From an uncultured Flavobacteriaceae bacterium (GTDB lineage Bacteria > Bacteroidota > Bacteroidia > Flavobacteriales > Flavobacteriaceae), in contig CALTAJ010000001.1 of the NCBI GenBank assembly GCA_943842245.1, positions 558,001 to 622,000 of the forward strand: a stretch of 64,000 bases of DNA. Direction: 5' to 3'. How positions within the stretch are numbered: position 1 is the stretch's first letter; each line of letters starts with the position of its first letter. The notes beneath the pieces are model-generated. The model searched no databases. It had not been told where the DNA came from and worked only from the letters and a program-made list of their open reading frames with translations. Shown piece after piece: positions 16,928 to 25,467 of this stretch. The translations under genes were made by a program, and so were the position numbers.

Positions 16928-17826
16928 AAAATATTTATATAATGAAATCACTTTTACTTATAACAACTTTATTAATTGTTAGTTGTAATAATAGTGGCGG
17001 TGTTTGGCTAGGTGAAGGGGAAAACTCTGGAAAGCCCTATACATTTGGGTCAGAGCAGGATATTATGACTTTACAGAAGCTTGCAGGTGCATATTCTGAA
17101 AAAAATGCAGATGAACTATCCAAATATTATTCCGAAGAATATATGAATGATAAGCGAAAAGAAAATTACTCTAAGTGGCTTAATTCAATGGAAAGTATAA
17201 CTATGAAACCATATAAAATTATTCCTTTACAAAATGGCGGAAACTTTAGACAAGTAATGGCTTGGTCAAAAGAAGAAAGAGTCCACAAAAATGGATCTTA
17301 TGAAAAACTTGATTTGATGGAATCTTTCGTTCTAGATAATGATGGGAAGGTGAAAAGTTTTAAACAGTGGAAAGCGATAGATTCAGTTAATTTTGGAATG
17401 TCTTATGGTGGAAAGTTTTTTGGTAATGAAAAAAATGAAAATACAGGGAAACCTTTTGTTTTTTCTAACCGAAATGAAACACAAATAATCGAAAATTTTG
17501 TTGAAAATTATAATAATATGGATACAGAAGGGATGAAAGAAGCTATGGCTGAAGAATTTACATTAAACGACTACAGAGGGCAAAAAACTAATTATAAAAA
17601 ATCCGATTTGGATGAATTCTTTAAACCTTTTAAATCTGTTAACTGGAAGCTTAATGCAATAATTCCTATTAAAATTAGAAATACTGACGCTGCAAGTGGT
17701 GTGATTGTCAGAGGAACTGAATCAAGAGTTTTTAAAAATGGGAGAAAGTGGGATAAAGAACTAATGGAAATTTTTTATTTCAATTTAGAAGGAAAAATTT
17801 CTTCTATGGAACAATTCGCAAAATAA
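16924..17826 (+). CDS. Lipoprotein with two tandem NTF2/SnoaL-like domains
   Basis: Secreted lipoprotein (signal peptide, lipobox IVSC). An internal duplication is visible. The first copy starts with NSGKPYTFGSEQDI, then AYSEKNADELSKYYSEEYM. The second starts with NTGKPFVFSNRNET, then NYNNMDTEGMKEAMAEEFT. Each copy has the helix-plus-sheet pattern of NTF2-like folds. The frame is open further upstream, but the ATG at 16924 is preferred: it gives a normal signal peptide and is preceded by AAATCAATCAAA. Function unknown; it may bind a small ligand or act with the OsmC protein downstream. A clear terminator follows. Confidence 0.75.
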   Translation: MKNIYIMKSLLLITTLLIVSCNNSGGVWLGEGENSGKPYTFGSEQDIMTLQKLAGAYSEKNADELSKYYSEEYMNDKRKENYSKWLNSMESITMKPYKIIPLQNGGNFRQVMAWSKEERVHKNGSYEKLDLMESFVLDNDGKVKSFKQWKAIDSVNFGMSYGGKFFGNEKNENTGKPFVFSNRNETQIIENFVENYNNMDTEGMKEAMAEEFTLNDYRGQKTNYKKSDLDEFFKPFKSVNWKLNAIIPIKIRNTDAASGVIVRGTESRVFKNGRKWDKELMEIFYFNLEGKISSMEQFAK

Positions 17827-17840
17827 AATTTCTACTTAAA

Positions 17841-17866
17841 AAAAACCCTCTAAATGGAGGGTTTTT
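17841..17866 (+). terminator. Rho-independent terminator
   Basis: A perfect 10-base stem, AAAAACCCTC with GAGGGTTTTT and a six-base loop, ends in a T-run 15 bases after the lipoprotein stop. It is the clearest of the CCCTC/GAGGG terminators. Confidence 0.85.
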
Positions 17867-17988
17867 GTTCAACAGAAATATATATTTTATTTAGCTCAAG
17901 GATTTCTTTATAATGATTTATTTAAATTTTAGAAAAAAAAAGAGAAAATAAAAAGACCATAGTTAAGATCTTAATTCAAATCCTCCAC

Positions 17989-18055
17989 ATATCTTCATCA
18001 ATAATTTTAGTGACTTCTTTATATTTGGGTATTATTAATTAATCAATTAGAATGA
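17989..18055 (+). repeat. Duplicated 5' leader, copy 2, with promoter-like element
   Basis: Second copy of the leader at 16857-16927. Here the block TATATTTG (near 18020) matches the Bacteroidota -7 consensus TAnnTTTG exactly, about 25 bases before the OsmC start; no good -33 TTG at normal spacing was found. Copy 1 has the weaker TATCTTGA at this position. Confidence 0.5.
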
Positions 18056-18471
18056 AAAGAAATGTAAATGCAATTTGGAATGGAGATGGTATTGATGGAA
18101 ATGGATTCTTAACAGCTCAAAGTGGAGCGTTTAATAAAATGCCTTACAGTTTTAAAACGAGGTTTGAAAATGAGAATGGTGACCTTGGAACTAATCCTGA
18201 AGAACTCATTGCCTCAGCACTAGCTGGCTGTTTTAATATGAAACTAGCTTTTGTATTAAATGAAGCTAATTTAAATCCTACTGAATTAAATACAAATGCT
18301 ACACTTACATTTATTGACGGTTCAGTGATTTCTATAGAATTAATCTTAAAAGGAAAAGTGCCAAATTTAAATGAAGAAAAATTTATTGAATTTGCAGAAG
18401 ACGCAAAAAAAAATTGCCCTATTTCTGGGGTTTTAAATTGTGAAATTATTTTAAATGCCTCATTAGTTTGA
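18052..18471 (+). CDS. OsmC-family peroxiredoxin
   Basis: OsmC-type thiol peroxidase that reduces organic hydroperoxides. Both redox cysteines are present: C60 in ALAGCFNMKLAFVL and C122 in KKNCPISGVL. The N-terminal half contains the NPEELIASALAGC signature. At 139 residues it is a normal OsmC-subfamily protein without a signal peptide, so cytoplasmic. It stands between two secreted NTF2-like lipoprotein genes and shares its leader sequence with the upstream one, hinting at common regulation. Confidence 0.88.
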   Translation: MKRNVNAIWNGDGIDGNGFLTAQSGAFNKMPYSFKTRFENENGDLGTNPEELIASALAGCFNMKLAFVLNEANLNPTELNTNATLTFIDGSVISIELILKGKVPNLNEEKFIEFAEDAKKNCPISGVLNCEIILNASLV

Positions 18472-18546
18472 TATTAAAAAAGACTATGACCATTTATTAA
18501 GTTTATTTTTTCACTTAGTATATTATTAACCATTAATCAATTAAAA

Positions 18547-19071
18547 ATGAAAAAAATATTTCTTTTAGTTCTAATAGTTGCTTCTTGCAAACAAGAACCT
18601 ATCCAAAAAATACCATCAAATGGTTTTATATCTGGTACAAATTCCAAAATAAAAATAGGATCTCAAGAAGCAGTTGAAGTATTTAAAAAGTTAGATGATG
18701 CTTGGGCACAACTTGATTATGAATTAATTAAATCATTTATTGCTGAAGAGGCATCTCTAAGTTTCCATGATGGGTATGTTGCAAAAACTCCTCAAGAATT
18801 TGTTGACAAAATTAAATTGGAAGTTGCTAGAGTTGAAGCAGAAGGAAATACCTATGATTGGACAACTAATTATGCATTTGCACTAGCAGCAACTGATGAC
18901 GGTTTAGAGGAAACTGACGTTGATACAGGAGATTGGGTTAATGCACAATTTACTTCCAAAAACACTAATCCAGAATCAGAAATTGATTCAGAAATCTTCT
19001 ACGAATATTATCATATAGTTGATAAAAAAGTGGTTTCATGGAATTCATTTAGGAAAATCATAAATAAATAA
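18547..19071 (+). CDS. NTF2/DUF4440-like lipoprotein
   Basis: A 174-residue lipoprotein (short signal peptide, lipobox VASC at C14). The mature part resembles DUF4440/SnoaL proteins: KKLDDAWAQLDYELIKSFIAEEASLSFHDG, with a later W-F core (SWNSFRKI). The start is preceded by TAATCAATTAAAA. It is the third NTF2-like lipoprotein gene within 4 kb, suggesting family expansion. Function unknown. Confidence 0.72.
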   Translation: MKKIFLLVLIVASCKQEPIQKIPSNGFISGTNSKIKIGSQEAVEVFKKLDDAWAQLDYELIKSFIAEEASLSFHDGYVAKTPQEFVDKIKLEVARVEAEGNTYDWTTNYAFALAATDDGLEETDVDTGDWVNAQFTSKNTNPESEIDSEIFYEYYHIVDKKVVSWNSFRKIINK

Positions 19072-19134
19072 TTGATACACACTTTATGAGTTGAATAATT
19101 TAATATTCTTTAATTGGACATTAGATTTTTATTA

Positions 19135-20478
19135 TCAAAAATTACGATAAGATCCAAAAAGATATTGATTAGCTTCGTCTTCTTTAAATCTTGCATTGGC
19201 TCCATCCCAATTTAATGTTTTGTTTGGAAAACGACCTGCAACAACTCCCAAAAGGATAGTTTCTGTCAATCGAGATGCATAAGAAAATGGTGCTGAAACT
19301 TTATCTTTTCCTAGGCAAGCATCTACAAATTGATGATAATGTTTGGGAGAAGCTAATCCATAATCAGTTAGCCTTTCTCCAAGATCATTTTTAGGATCAT
19401 ACTTTTTTACATCAATTTCCTTGTATTCTCCATCAACAATGTGTCTAGGACGTTCCATAAAGTGAGGAAGTAGAAGACGTCCTTTTTCTCCTATAAACAT
19501 TGCTCCTTGGAGTGGAAGTTTATCTTCATTTGGTAATTCTAAATATTTTTTATCTAAAGGAGATCCAGGTCCGTCAGACCAAATCCATTTTAGTGTATCT
19601 GCTGTATATTTTGTCCCTGGAAATGTATAAGTAACTCTATTGCTTTCAGGATAACCATAACCATTTGGTTTTCTACATTTATTTTTAATTGTTAAGGGAA
19701 CATCTAACGCCAATGCATTGTATGGGGTGTCAAAAATATGAATACCCATGTCTCCCAAAGTACCACAACCATAATCGACAAGCTTTCGCCAGATACCGGG
19801 ATGATAAAATGTTTCTTTATATGATCTTTTGGGAGATGTTCCAAGCCATAGATTCCAATCAAGTGAATCAGGAATTGGATCTTTTCCCTCTGGTACTGGA
19901 CCATCATAACCAAAGTTTCTGTCTGTCCATGCTCTAACAGTATGAACTTTACCTATTATTCCTGATTGAATCAAAACTGTAGCTAGTTTATAATCGTAAA
20001 AAGAGTGAACCTGAATTCCCATTTGAGTAACCAAATTTTTCTGCTCAGCTAACTTTTTCATCTCACGAGCTTCGGAGACAAAATGGGTAAGGGGTTTTTG
20101 ACAATAAACAGGTTTATTCATTTCCATTGCCATGATGGATGCAGGTGCATGAGTATGATCTGGAGTAGAAACAATAACTGCATCGAAATCTGAAGACATA
20201 TTCTTTAACATAACTCTATAATCCTTAAATATCTTTGCATCTGGATAGATTAGATGTGCAGCTTCCAGACTTTTACTATCAACATCACAAAGTGCAACCA
20301 CATCTACAGAATTGTGAGAAGCAATAGATTGTAAATCTTGTGCTCCCATTGCACCCACACCTATATGTGCCGTTCTTAAGCGAGTTTTTGACCCTGCAAT
20401 AGAAGCTAAAAGTGAGGAAGGCATTAAGGTAGTTGAGGCCAGTGCAGCTGATGTTTTAAGAAAGTCTCTTTTTTTCAT
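19135..20478 (-). CDS. Gfo/Idh/MocA-family oxidoreductase, exported
   Basis: NAD(P)-dependent oxidoreductase of the Gfo/Idh/MocA superfamily, which acts on sugars and their derivatives. The first 25 residues (KKRDFLKTSAALA) look like a Tat-type signal with one arginine replaced by lysine. Then come the dinucleotide-binding GVGAMGAQD, VVALCDVD, STPDHTHAP and the catalytic-lysine motif in VYCQKPLTH. The C-terminal half is the alpha/beta substrate domain. The length of 447 is normal for the secreted Bacteroidota subfamily. No sugar-locus partner is adjacent. Confidence 0.87.
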   Translation of the reverse strand: MKKRDFLKTSAALASTTLMPSSLLASIAGSKTRLRTAHIGVGAMGAQDLQSIASHNSVDVVALCDVDSKSLEAAHLIYPDAKIFKDYRVMLKNMSSDFDAVIVSTPDHTHAPASIMAMEMNKPVYCQKPLTHFVSEAREMKKLAEQKNLVTQMGIQVHSFYDYKLATVLIQSGIIGKVHTVRAWTDRNFGYDGPVPEGKDPIPDSLDWNLWLGTSPKRSYKETFYHPGIWRKLVDYGCGTLGDMGIHIFDTPYNALALDVPLTIKNKCRKPNGYGYPESNRVTYTFPGTKYTADTLKWIWSDGPGSPLDKKYLELPNEDKLPLQGAMFIGEKGRLLLPHFMERPRHIVDGEYKEIDVKKYDPKNDLGERLTDYGLASPKHYHQFVDACLGKDKVSAPFSYASRLTETILLGVVAGRFPNKTLNWDGANARFKEDEANQYLFGSYRNF

Positions 20479-20740
20479 TTATAATATTTAGATGTTAAAT
20501 ATATGGATTTCGCAGAATCTGGAAATCATATTTAAAACTATCTAACATGTCATTTAAGCTAAGTTATTTTGTAATAAAATTTCACTGTATTGAATTAGAC
20601 TGTTTTAGTGATTCTGATTCATTTTGATGATTATATTTTTCAAAAAATTAATGCTGAAATTTTATATTGTGAGGGTATATGTTTAGTAAATTCCTTGATT
20701 TACTATATTCGTAGATCATTAATAAATAATCATTTTTAAA

Positions 20741-21178
20741 TTGGAGAAGACATCAGTTGATTTTGAAAAATATCTAAATTTTCATAAAGAGTATGGAGGA
20801 ACAGGAAAGCTTTACAAGTTTAAGTTTCTTGAGTATAAAAAAGGGTTTCTAAAATTGGAGGCTGAATTTTCTGCAATGACTTTAAATCCGAATCAAAGTG
20901 TTCAAGGCGGTCAAATGAATTCCATGTTAGACGATGTAACTAGTTTACTTGTGATATATGAATCAAAAGGGGATTACTATCCTAGCTCTACAAATCTTCA
21001 CAGCATTCATCATAGACCTTTATTTGCAGGTAAGGTAATTGCTACAGCTGAAGTAATTAAAGTAGGTAAAAAAATTGCATCAATTAAAGGTGAATTATTT
21101 ACTAAAGAAGGAAAACTAGCAACTACACTCATTCATTCTGCTGTCCTAGTTAAAGCCATATCTAATTTGAAAAAATAA
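20741..21178 (+). CDS. PaaI-type hotdog-fold thioesterase
   Basis: Acyl-CoA thioesterase of the hotdog fold. The core signature is in NPNQSVQGGQMNSMLDDVTSLLV, where the GG-x-x-x-x-x-LDD stretch is the PaaI/DUF4442-like active region, followed by the usual strands (TNLHSIHHRPLFAGKVIATAEVIKVGKKIASIKG). It has 145 residues and is cytoplasmic. The start is TTG; no in-frame ATG precedes the core. It is convergent with a histidine phosphatase gene, with phased T-tracts in between. Confidence 0.75.
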   Translation: MEKTSVDFEKYLNFHKEYGGTGKLYKFKFLEYKKGFLKLEAEFSAMTLNPNQSVQGGQMNSMLDDVTSLLVIYESKGDYYPSSTNLHSIHHRPLFAGKVIATAEVIKVGKKIASIKGELFTKEGKLATTLIHSAVLVKAISNLKK

Positions 21179-21228
21179 ATTATCTTAAATAAAATTAAAA
21201 ACTAAAAAAAGTCTTTTAATAAAAACTC

Positions 21229-21325
21229 TGTTTTTGGCGTTTTTTAATCAGTTTTAACCTTTTTTTGATCAATTTTGTCGTTTTTTGATCAATTTTTGAT
21301 GTTTTTGGTCTTTTTTTAATTTTTT
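21229..21325. repeat. Helically phased T-tracts, probable curved DNA
   Basis: Ten runs of 4-7 T occupy 21231-21325, with centres near 21233, 21243, 21254, 21263, 21275, 21284, 21295, 21304, 21314 and 21323, an average spacing of 10 bases. Part of it is a 20-base tandem repeat (TTTTTTGATCAATTTT at 21261 and 21281, each holding the palindrome TTGATCAA). In-phase A/T tracts bend DNA. The segment lies between two convergent gene ends and may also serve as a terminator. Confidence 0.7.
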
Positions 21326-21339
21326 AATAATCTCGTAAA

Positions 21340-21846
21340 TTATTCAATTGAAATAAGTTGACTTGTTACATTATTATCATTAAAAACTTGAAGTATATAT
21401 AGGTTTCCATGAATACTTTCATCAATTTCAGAGTAATAATCTTTTTCTAAGATTTTGTTGGCTAAAATAGGAGTCGTATTGCTGTGCCCTACTACTAAGA
21501 TTGTCTTTTCTGTATTTCGCTTTTTAAAAGCATCATTATATAGTTGCTTAGGGTCATATTTTTCAATTGAAATCCCTCTTTCCAAAGCAATAGGTCTAGC
21601 AGTTTCAATAGTACGATGAAGATTAGTGGAATATATTTTATCGAATTGTATATTTTTAAAAATAGAGACCCAACTAATCGCTCTCTGTTTTCCTTTTTCA
21701 GTTAGATGGGGATTTTTATTTGTTAAATCTGTTATGTTTTTTTCAGCATGACGAATAAGGTAATATGTTGTTATATCTTGTCCAAAAGAAACTAACGGAG
21801 CCAACAAAATAATAATAAATAACTTTTTCATAATTTTAGTTTTCAT
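21340..21846 (-). CDS. Secreted histidine phosphatase (phosphoglycerate mutase/SixA-like)
   Basis: Histidine-phosphatase superfamily protein with the catalytic RHAEK near residue 32 and the second histidine in VVGHSNTTPILA. An N-terminal signal peptide ending near SFGQ places it outside the cytoplasm. The 168 residues fit the short SixA-like branch. The ATG at 21831 would give a more typical signal peptide (MKKLFIIILL) than the one at 21846; both are possible. Substrate unknown. Confidence 0.82.
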   Translation of the reverse strand: MKTKIMKKLFIIILLAPLVSFGQDITTYYLIRHAEKNITDLTNKNPHLTEKGKQRAISWVSIFKNIQFDKIYSTNLHRTIETARPIALERGISIEKYDPKQLYNDAFKKRNTEKTILVVGHSNTTPILANKILEKDYYSEIDESIHGNLYILQVFNDNNVTSQLISIE

Positions 21847-22027
21847 TTTATAATTATTGCCTTAAACTCTAAATTAATACAATCATAAAATAGCAAAAGG
21901 TAAACCATTGCTACAATTTCGAGATTACTTAAATTAATTTAAATATTAACAGAGGGAACTTCCAAAAAACCAGGAATCTGTTCAATTATTAAACACATTC
22001 GATAGAATCAAATGATTTAATGAAACA

Positions 22028-23059
22028 TTACTGAGCATCCGATTCAATTCTAATTAATTTTCCATTTAACTTTCCTCTAGAAAATTGATCATTTTCAATA
22101 AATAACACCTCACCGTATATACCTTTTTGAATACTTGAATCTACACCAAAAATTCTATTGTTGTATAATGGAATAATTTCATCATATGGACAATGTCCAA
22201 CAACTATGTGCTTAGAATTTAGATTTTTTAAAATTTCTGAAATATCTTTTTCGCTTAAATCATCTCCGTATTCTTTGAAATAATCTCGATACCAAACTAA
22301 ACTTTCTTCGCTATTATACAATTTATAATAATCTCTGGATTTCATTTTTTTTGGAGAAAAGTCAATATTATTTCTCATTAAATCATTTATCTCATCAAAA
22401 TCAACACCTCTGTTTTTTATAAATTTTTTTGATACTCCACCATGAGTAAAAACAGTATTGTTAATTTTAATTATAGTTGGTTTAGATCGGAGCCACCTAC
22501 CTAGAATTGTTTCTTTTCCGTATAGTTCATCATATTTTAAATCAAGTGATTTTGCTGAAAATCTATATTTTCTGTTAATGTATCTTAAATCTTTTTGAAG
22601 AACCATATATTCATGGTTACCAAGAAGAAAATGTAAACGACCCCCCATATTTTTTGCTTGAATTTCAAGCTTATATAACAGCCAAAGTATCTGGTTAACT
22701 TTTTCTCCCCTATCAAAAACATCTCCAACAATTACTAAATGACCCTTATTAAAACTCCAATCTAAATTGTTGTCAATTATTTTATTATTCTTTAGTAAAG
22801 CAACAAGTAAATCAAATTGCCCATGAATATCACTCAAAGCAGCTATTTTATTTACGTTACTAAAACTAGATTTTGCAGGATAATAAATTGTATCGTATCT
22901 ATTTATTTCTAAATCTTTTGTTATAACCTTACCGTTTATTAATGATTTTTCAACTAGCCTGTCCTTTTTAATAAAAATATACGGCCCATCTGAAAAGGTT
23001 AGATTTTGTCCAAGCAAAATATATGGAACAAGAATTAAAATAAAAAAAAGCTTTTTCAT
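22028..23059 (-). CDS. Secreted metallophosphoesterase (PPP-like)
   Basis: Calcineurin-like phosphoesterase with a signal peptide (about 1-18). The metal-site motifs are in order: SDIHGQ (76-81), GDVFDRG (112-118) and GNHE (147-150), then the later histidines in FTHGG and VVGHCPYD. GDVFDRG is characteristic of PPP-type serine/threonine or diadenosine phosphatases. The 343 residues include family-typical loops. It is likely periplasmic; the substrate cannot be read from sequence. Confidence 0.85.
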   Translation of the reverse strand: MKKLFFILILVPYILLGQNLTFSDGPYIFIKKDRLVEKSLINGKVITKDLEINRYDTIYYPAKSSFSNVNKIAALSDIHGQFDLLVALLKNNKIIDNNLDWSFNKGHLVIVGDVFDRGEKVNQILWLLYKLEIQAKNMGGRLHFLLGNHEYMVLQKDLRYINRKYRFSAKSLDLKYDELYGKETILGRWLRSKPTIIKINNTVFTHGGVSKKFIKNRGVDFDEINDLMRNNIDFSPKKMKSRDYYKLYNSEESLVWYRDYFKEYGDDLSEKDISEILKNLNSKHIVVGHCPYDEIIPLYNNRIFGVDSSIQKGIYGEVLFIENDQFSRGKLNGKLIRIESDAQ

Positions 23060-23136
23060 TATAATAGGTTAATTGTAAATATCGGGGAATAATACAAAGA
23101 AGTTCTTATTATTAATTATGTTAAAATTGAGGTGAT

Positions 23137-23343
23137 TTAAACTTTACATGTATCCGCTCCAAAAAATCGATAAATAACACACATTCCTGAAAATGCATTA
23201 AATAACAAAACTCCTCCTATGGTAGCTTGAGCAATAGCAAATGCATTATTCTGATAAATAAATGGTGCAGGTAATAAAAAGACTGAAACAATAAATCTTA
23301 CTACTCTTTCTGCAGTATTTTGATTTGTGATAAATAACTTCAT
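23137..23343 (-). CDS. DUF2892 small membrane protein
   Basis: Sixty-eight residues with the DUF2892 pattern: an N-terminal asparagine-containing start (ITNQNTAERVVRFIVS), two hydrophobic helices (about 14-30 and 36-55) and a cysteine-containing end (GMCVIYRFFGADTC). Such proteins often accompany rhodanese or sulfur-handling genes, but none is next to it. The start is preceded by AAATCAATTGAA, one of the recurring start-proximal motifs. Confidence 0.8.
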   Translation of the reverse strand: MKLFITNQNTAERVVRFIVSVFLLPAPFIYQNNAFAIAQATIGGVLLFNAFSGMCVIYRFFGADTCKV

Positions 23344-23410
23344 TTCAATTGATTTAGAATTTAAATATACAATAGTCCTAGGATTTAATTAAATTGAAAA
23401 TACTTATAGT

Positions 23411-23506
23411 TTAATATTTGTATTTAAAGATTTTTCTCCAAGTTCTCAATTCGCATTTATAGAACTTAGAAATTGTTTCCTTAAAAAAATCTGAGTAGTT
23501 TTTCAT
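23411..23506 (-). CDS. Candidate 31-residue basic peptide
   Basis: An ATG frame of 31 codons rich in lysine, arginine and aromatic residues (KNYSDFFKETISKFYKCE, then RTWRKIFKYKY). It occupies most of the gap between the DUF2892 gene and the next lipoprotein gene on the same strand. Without homologues in view this could be chance in AT-rich DNA. Confidence 0.22.
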   Translation of the reverse strand: MKNYSDFFKETISKFYKCELRTWRKIFKYKY

Positions 23507-23535
23507 TGTTAGAATTATAAATCTGTTAAAAATTC

Positions 23536-23934
23536 TTAGTTGATTATTCGGGTCATTATTATGTTTTCATCAACAGAGTCATTATCCGTTCTTATAAATG
23601 ACCCATTATTAAAATCTGATGAAAATGTAATTGAGAAGTTCTCAATACAATCATCTCCTTGACAATATTCACTTATTATAAGTTGATACTTTTGAGTTTC
23701 TAAATCAAAGTCAGATGATTTATTTGACCAGTTGCCAGTAATGACGTCATCTAAAGTAAAACTACCATCAGAGTTTATAAACCAAATTTCTGAAAAAGAA
23801 CTTCGATCTCCTTGAATAGTCCAAGCTCCAATAAATGGATCTTGTGAATTAATACTTTCCTTAGAATCAACAATTTCTTCAGCACAGGAAAACGACACAT
23901 AAAATAACATTAGAATAAGCATCATTTTTTTCAT
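23536..23934 (-). CDS. Lipocalin-like lipoprotein
   Basis: A 132-residue lipoprotein (lipobox SFSC near C17). The mature part begins FIGAWTIQGD and continues as short beta strands (SEIWFINSDGSFTLDDVITGNWSN), the pattern of lipocalin-like DUF families common in Flavobacteriia. It has a cysteine pair in YCQGDDC. Ligand and role unknown. Confidence 0.65.
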   Translation of the reverse strand: MKKMMLILMLFYVSFSCAEEIVDSKESINSQDPFIGAWTIQGDRSSFSEIWFINSDGSFTLDDVITGNWSNKSSDFDLETQKYQLIISEYCQGDDCIENFSITFSSDFNNGSFIRTDNDSVDENIIMTRIIN

Positions 23935-24005
23935 TATATCGATTTTTTGATACTGAAAGATAGTTTTTTATTTAACTCTTTATCTAAAAAGTAAACTGCT
24001 AACTC

Positions 24006-25313
24006 TTAATCGAAAAGTTTTTTGCTAATTCTCAGGCCATACCAAGCAATGTAAAAGAAACACAATAGGGGAAGTATAAATGAAAAGTTCACCTCAGAAA
24101 CACCTAAAATAAGTATGTCTGAAACACCATTACCACCAGCATCAATAATATTTCCTTGAAGTTTTGGTAATAAAGCACCTCCTACAATGGCCATAACTAA
24201 ACCGGCAGAACCTACTTTTGATTGCTCTTCTGTTAAGTTTCCAAGGGCAATACCATAAATAGTTGGAAACATTAATGACATGCAAAAAGAAACTCCTACT
24301 AAACTATAAAGTCCAGTAGTGCTATTTAAAAAAATAGTCCCTAAAACAAATACCATTGCAAATAAGGCAAAATACATTAGTAATTTTCCGGAATTCATAA
24401 ACCTTAATAAATATGTACCTATTGCGCGTCCAACAGTAAAAAGCACAAATGCTACCATTTGATAATAGCCCGCACTCACACTATCCATTCCTATACCTTC
24501 TGCATATTGATAGATATAAGTCCAACACATTATCTGAGCGCCTACATATAAAATTTGAGCCAACAAGCCTAAGACGTAATTCCTATCTTTAGCTAAAGCT
24601 GAAAATGTATTACTAATATCAGGCATCGCATTTTCATCTTTGGATTGTGGCATTTTAATAATTGCAAATAAGATAAAAACTCCAATTAGTACCAACCCTA
24701 GAATAACATAAGGATCACGAATAACTAATAAATCGGAGGTTTTGATTAAAATTTTAGAAGCTTCATCTAAAGAGCTAAAATCTGCAATATCATCTGATTT
24801 CAATTTTTTTAGAACAAATTGTTGAGCAACAAGTAAACCTAGAATAAGTCCCACAGGGTTAAAAGCTTGGGCTAAATTTAAACGTTGTGTAGCTGTTTCT
24901 TTGGGTCCTAATGCCAGAGCATAAGGATTAGCTGCTGTTTCTAAAAATGCAAGCCCAAAAGTTAGGATATATAGTCCTAGACAAAAAAACCAAAATTTTT
25001 CACTTAATGCTGCAGGATAAAACAGTAAAGCGCCTGTAGCATATAATCCTAAACCAATTAAAATACAAGTTTTATACGAATATTTTCTCATAAACATCGC
25101 AGCTGGTAATGCCATACAAAAATATCCTCCGTAAAATGCCATTTGTACCCAAGCTGCTTGAGAATTAGAAAGTTCTAATACTTTTTTAAATGCTTGTACC
25201 ATAGGGTCGGTTACTGCATTTGCAAACCCCCATAATGTGAATAATAAAGTAACTAAAATAAAGGGGATGAGAACCTTTTTAGGTACTACCTCTAGTTTTT
25301 TAAAGTTACTCAT
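24006..25313 (-). CDS. FucP-like MFS sugar:H+ symporter
   Basis: Major facilitator of the fucose/glucose-galactose symporter family with about 12 hydrophobic segments over 435 residues. The family signature FLETAANPYALALGPKETATQRLNLAQAFNPVG (in the fourth-fifth helix region) is intact. It is the last gene of the mannose-type locus: GH92 and a mannose-6-phosphate isomerase cupin lie upstream on the same strand. Mannose or a related hexose is therefore the likely substrate (inference from context); the inner-membrane family also carries fucose and glucose. Confidence 0.88.
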   Translation of the reverse strand: MSNFKKLEVVPKKVLIPFILVTLLFTLWGFANAVTDPMVQAFKKVLELSNSQAAWVQMAFYGGYFCMALPAAMFMRKYSYKTCILIGLGLYATGALLFYPAALSEKFWFFCLGLYILTFGLAFLETAANPYALALGPKETATQRLNLAQAFNPVGLILGLLVAQQFVLKKLKSDDIADFSSLDEASKILIKTSDLLVIRDPYVILGLVLIGVFILFAIIKMPQSKDENAMPDISNTFSALAKDRNYVLGLLAQILYVGAQIMCWTYIYQYAEGIGMDSVSAGYYQMVAFVLFTVGRAIGTYLLRFMNSGKLLMYFALFAMVFVLGTIFLNSTTGLYSLVGVSFCMSLMFPTIYGIALGNLTEEQSKVGSAGLVMAIVGGALLPKLQGNIIDAGGNGVSDILILGVSEVNFSFILPLLCFFYIAWYGLRISKKLFD

Positions 25314-25323
25314 ATATCGAAGT

Positions 25324-25440
25324 TTAAATTAATTGATTTTTATTACTAAAACTAGAGCTCAGTTTTATAAACTGTTTATTTTCTGACACGCATGCATTTA
25401 AAAAAATGAAAACAATCGATAACCCTGAAATCTTTCTCAT
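25324..25440 (-). CDS. Candidate 38-residue lipoprotein or truncated lipoprotein remnant
   Basis: An ATG frame whose first 17 residues form a convincing lipoprotein signal (MRKISGLSIVFIFLNAC), followed by only 21 polar residues. It fills the gap between the GH92 and symporter genes. It could be a tiny lipoprotein, but more likely it is the start of a lost larger lipoprotein gene of the sugar locus. Confidence 0.4.
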   Translation of the reverse strand: MRKISGLSIVFIFLNACVSENKQFIKLSSSFSNKNQLI

Positions 25441-25467
25441 GACTTTTTTTAAGAGTAATTAGGCTCG

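Noticed and set aside
21229-21325. Only a T-rich terminator after the thioesterase gene
   Set aside because: A terminator needs one T-run after a hairpin; no GC stem exists and ten regularly spaced runs are not explained by termination, although the segment may still help to end transcription.
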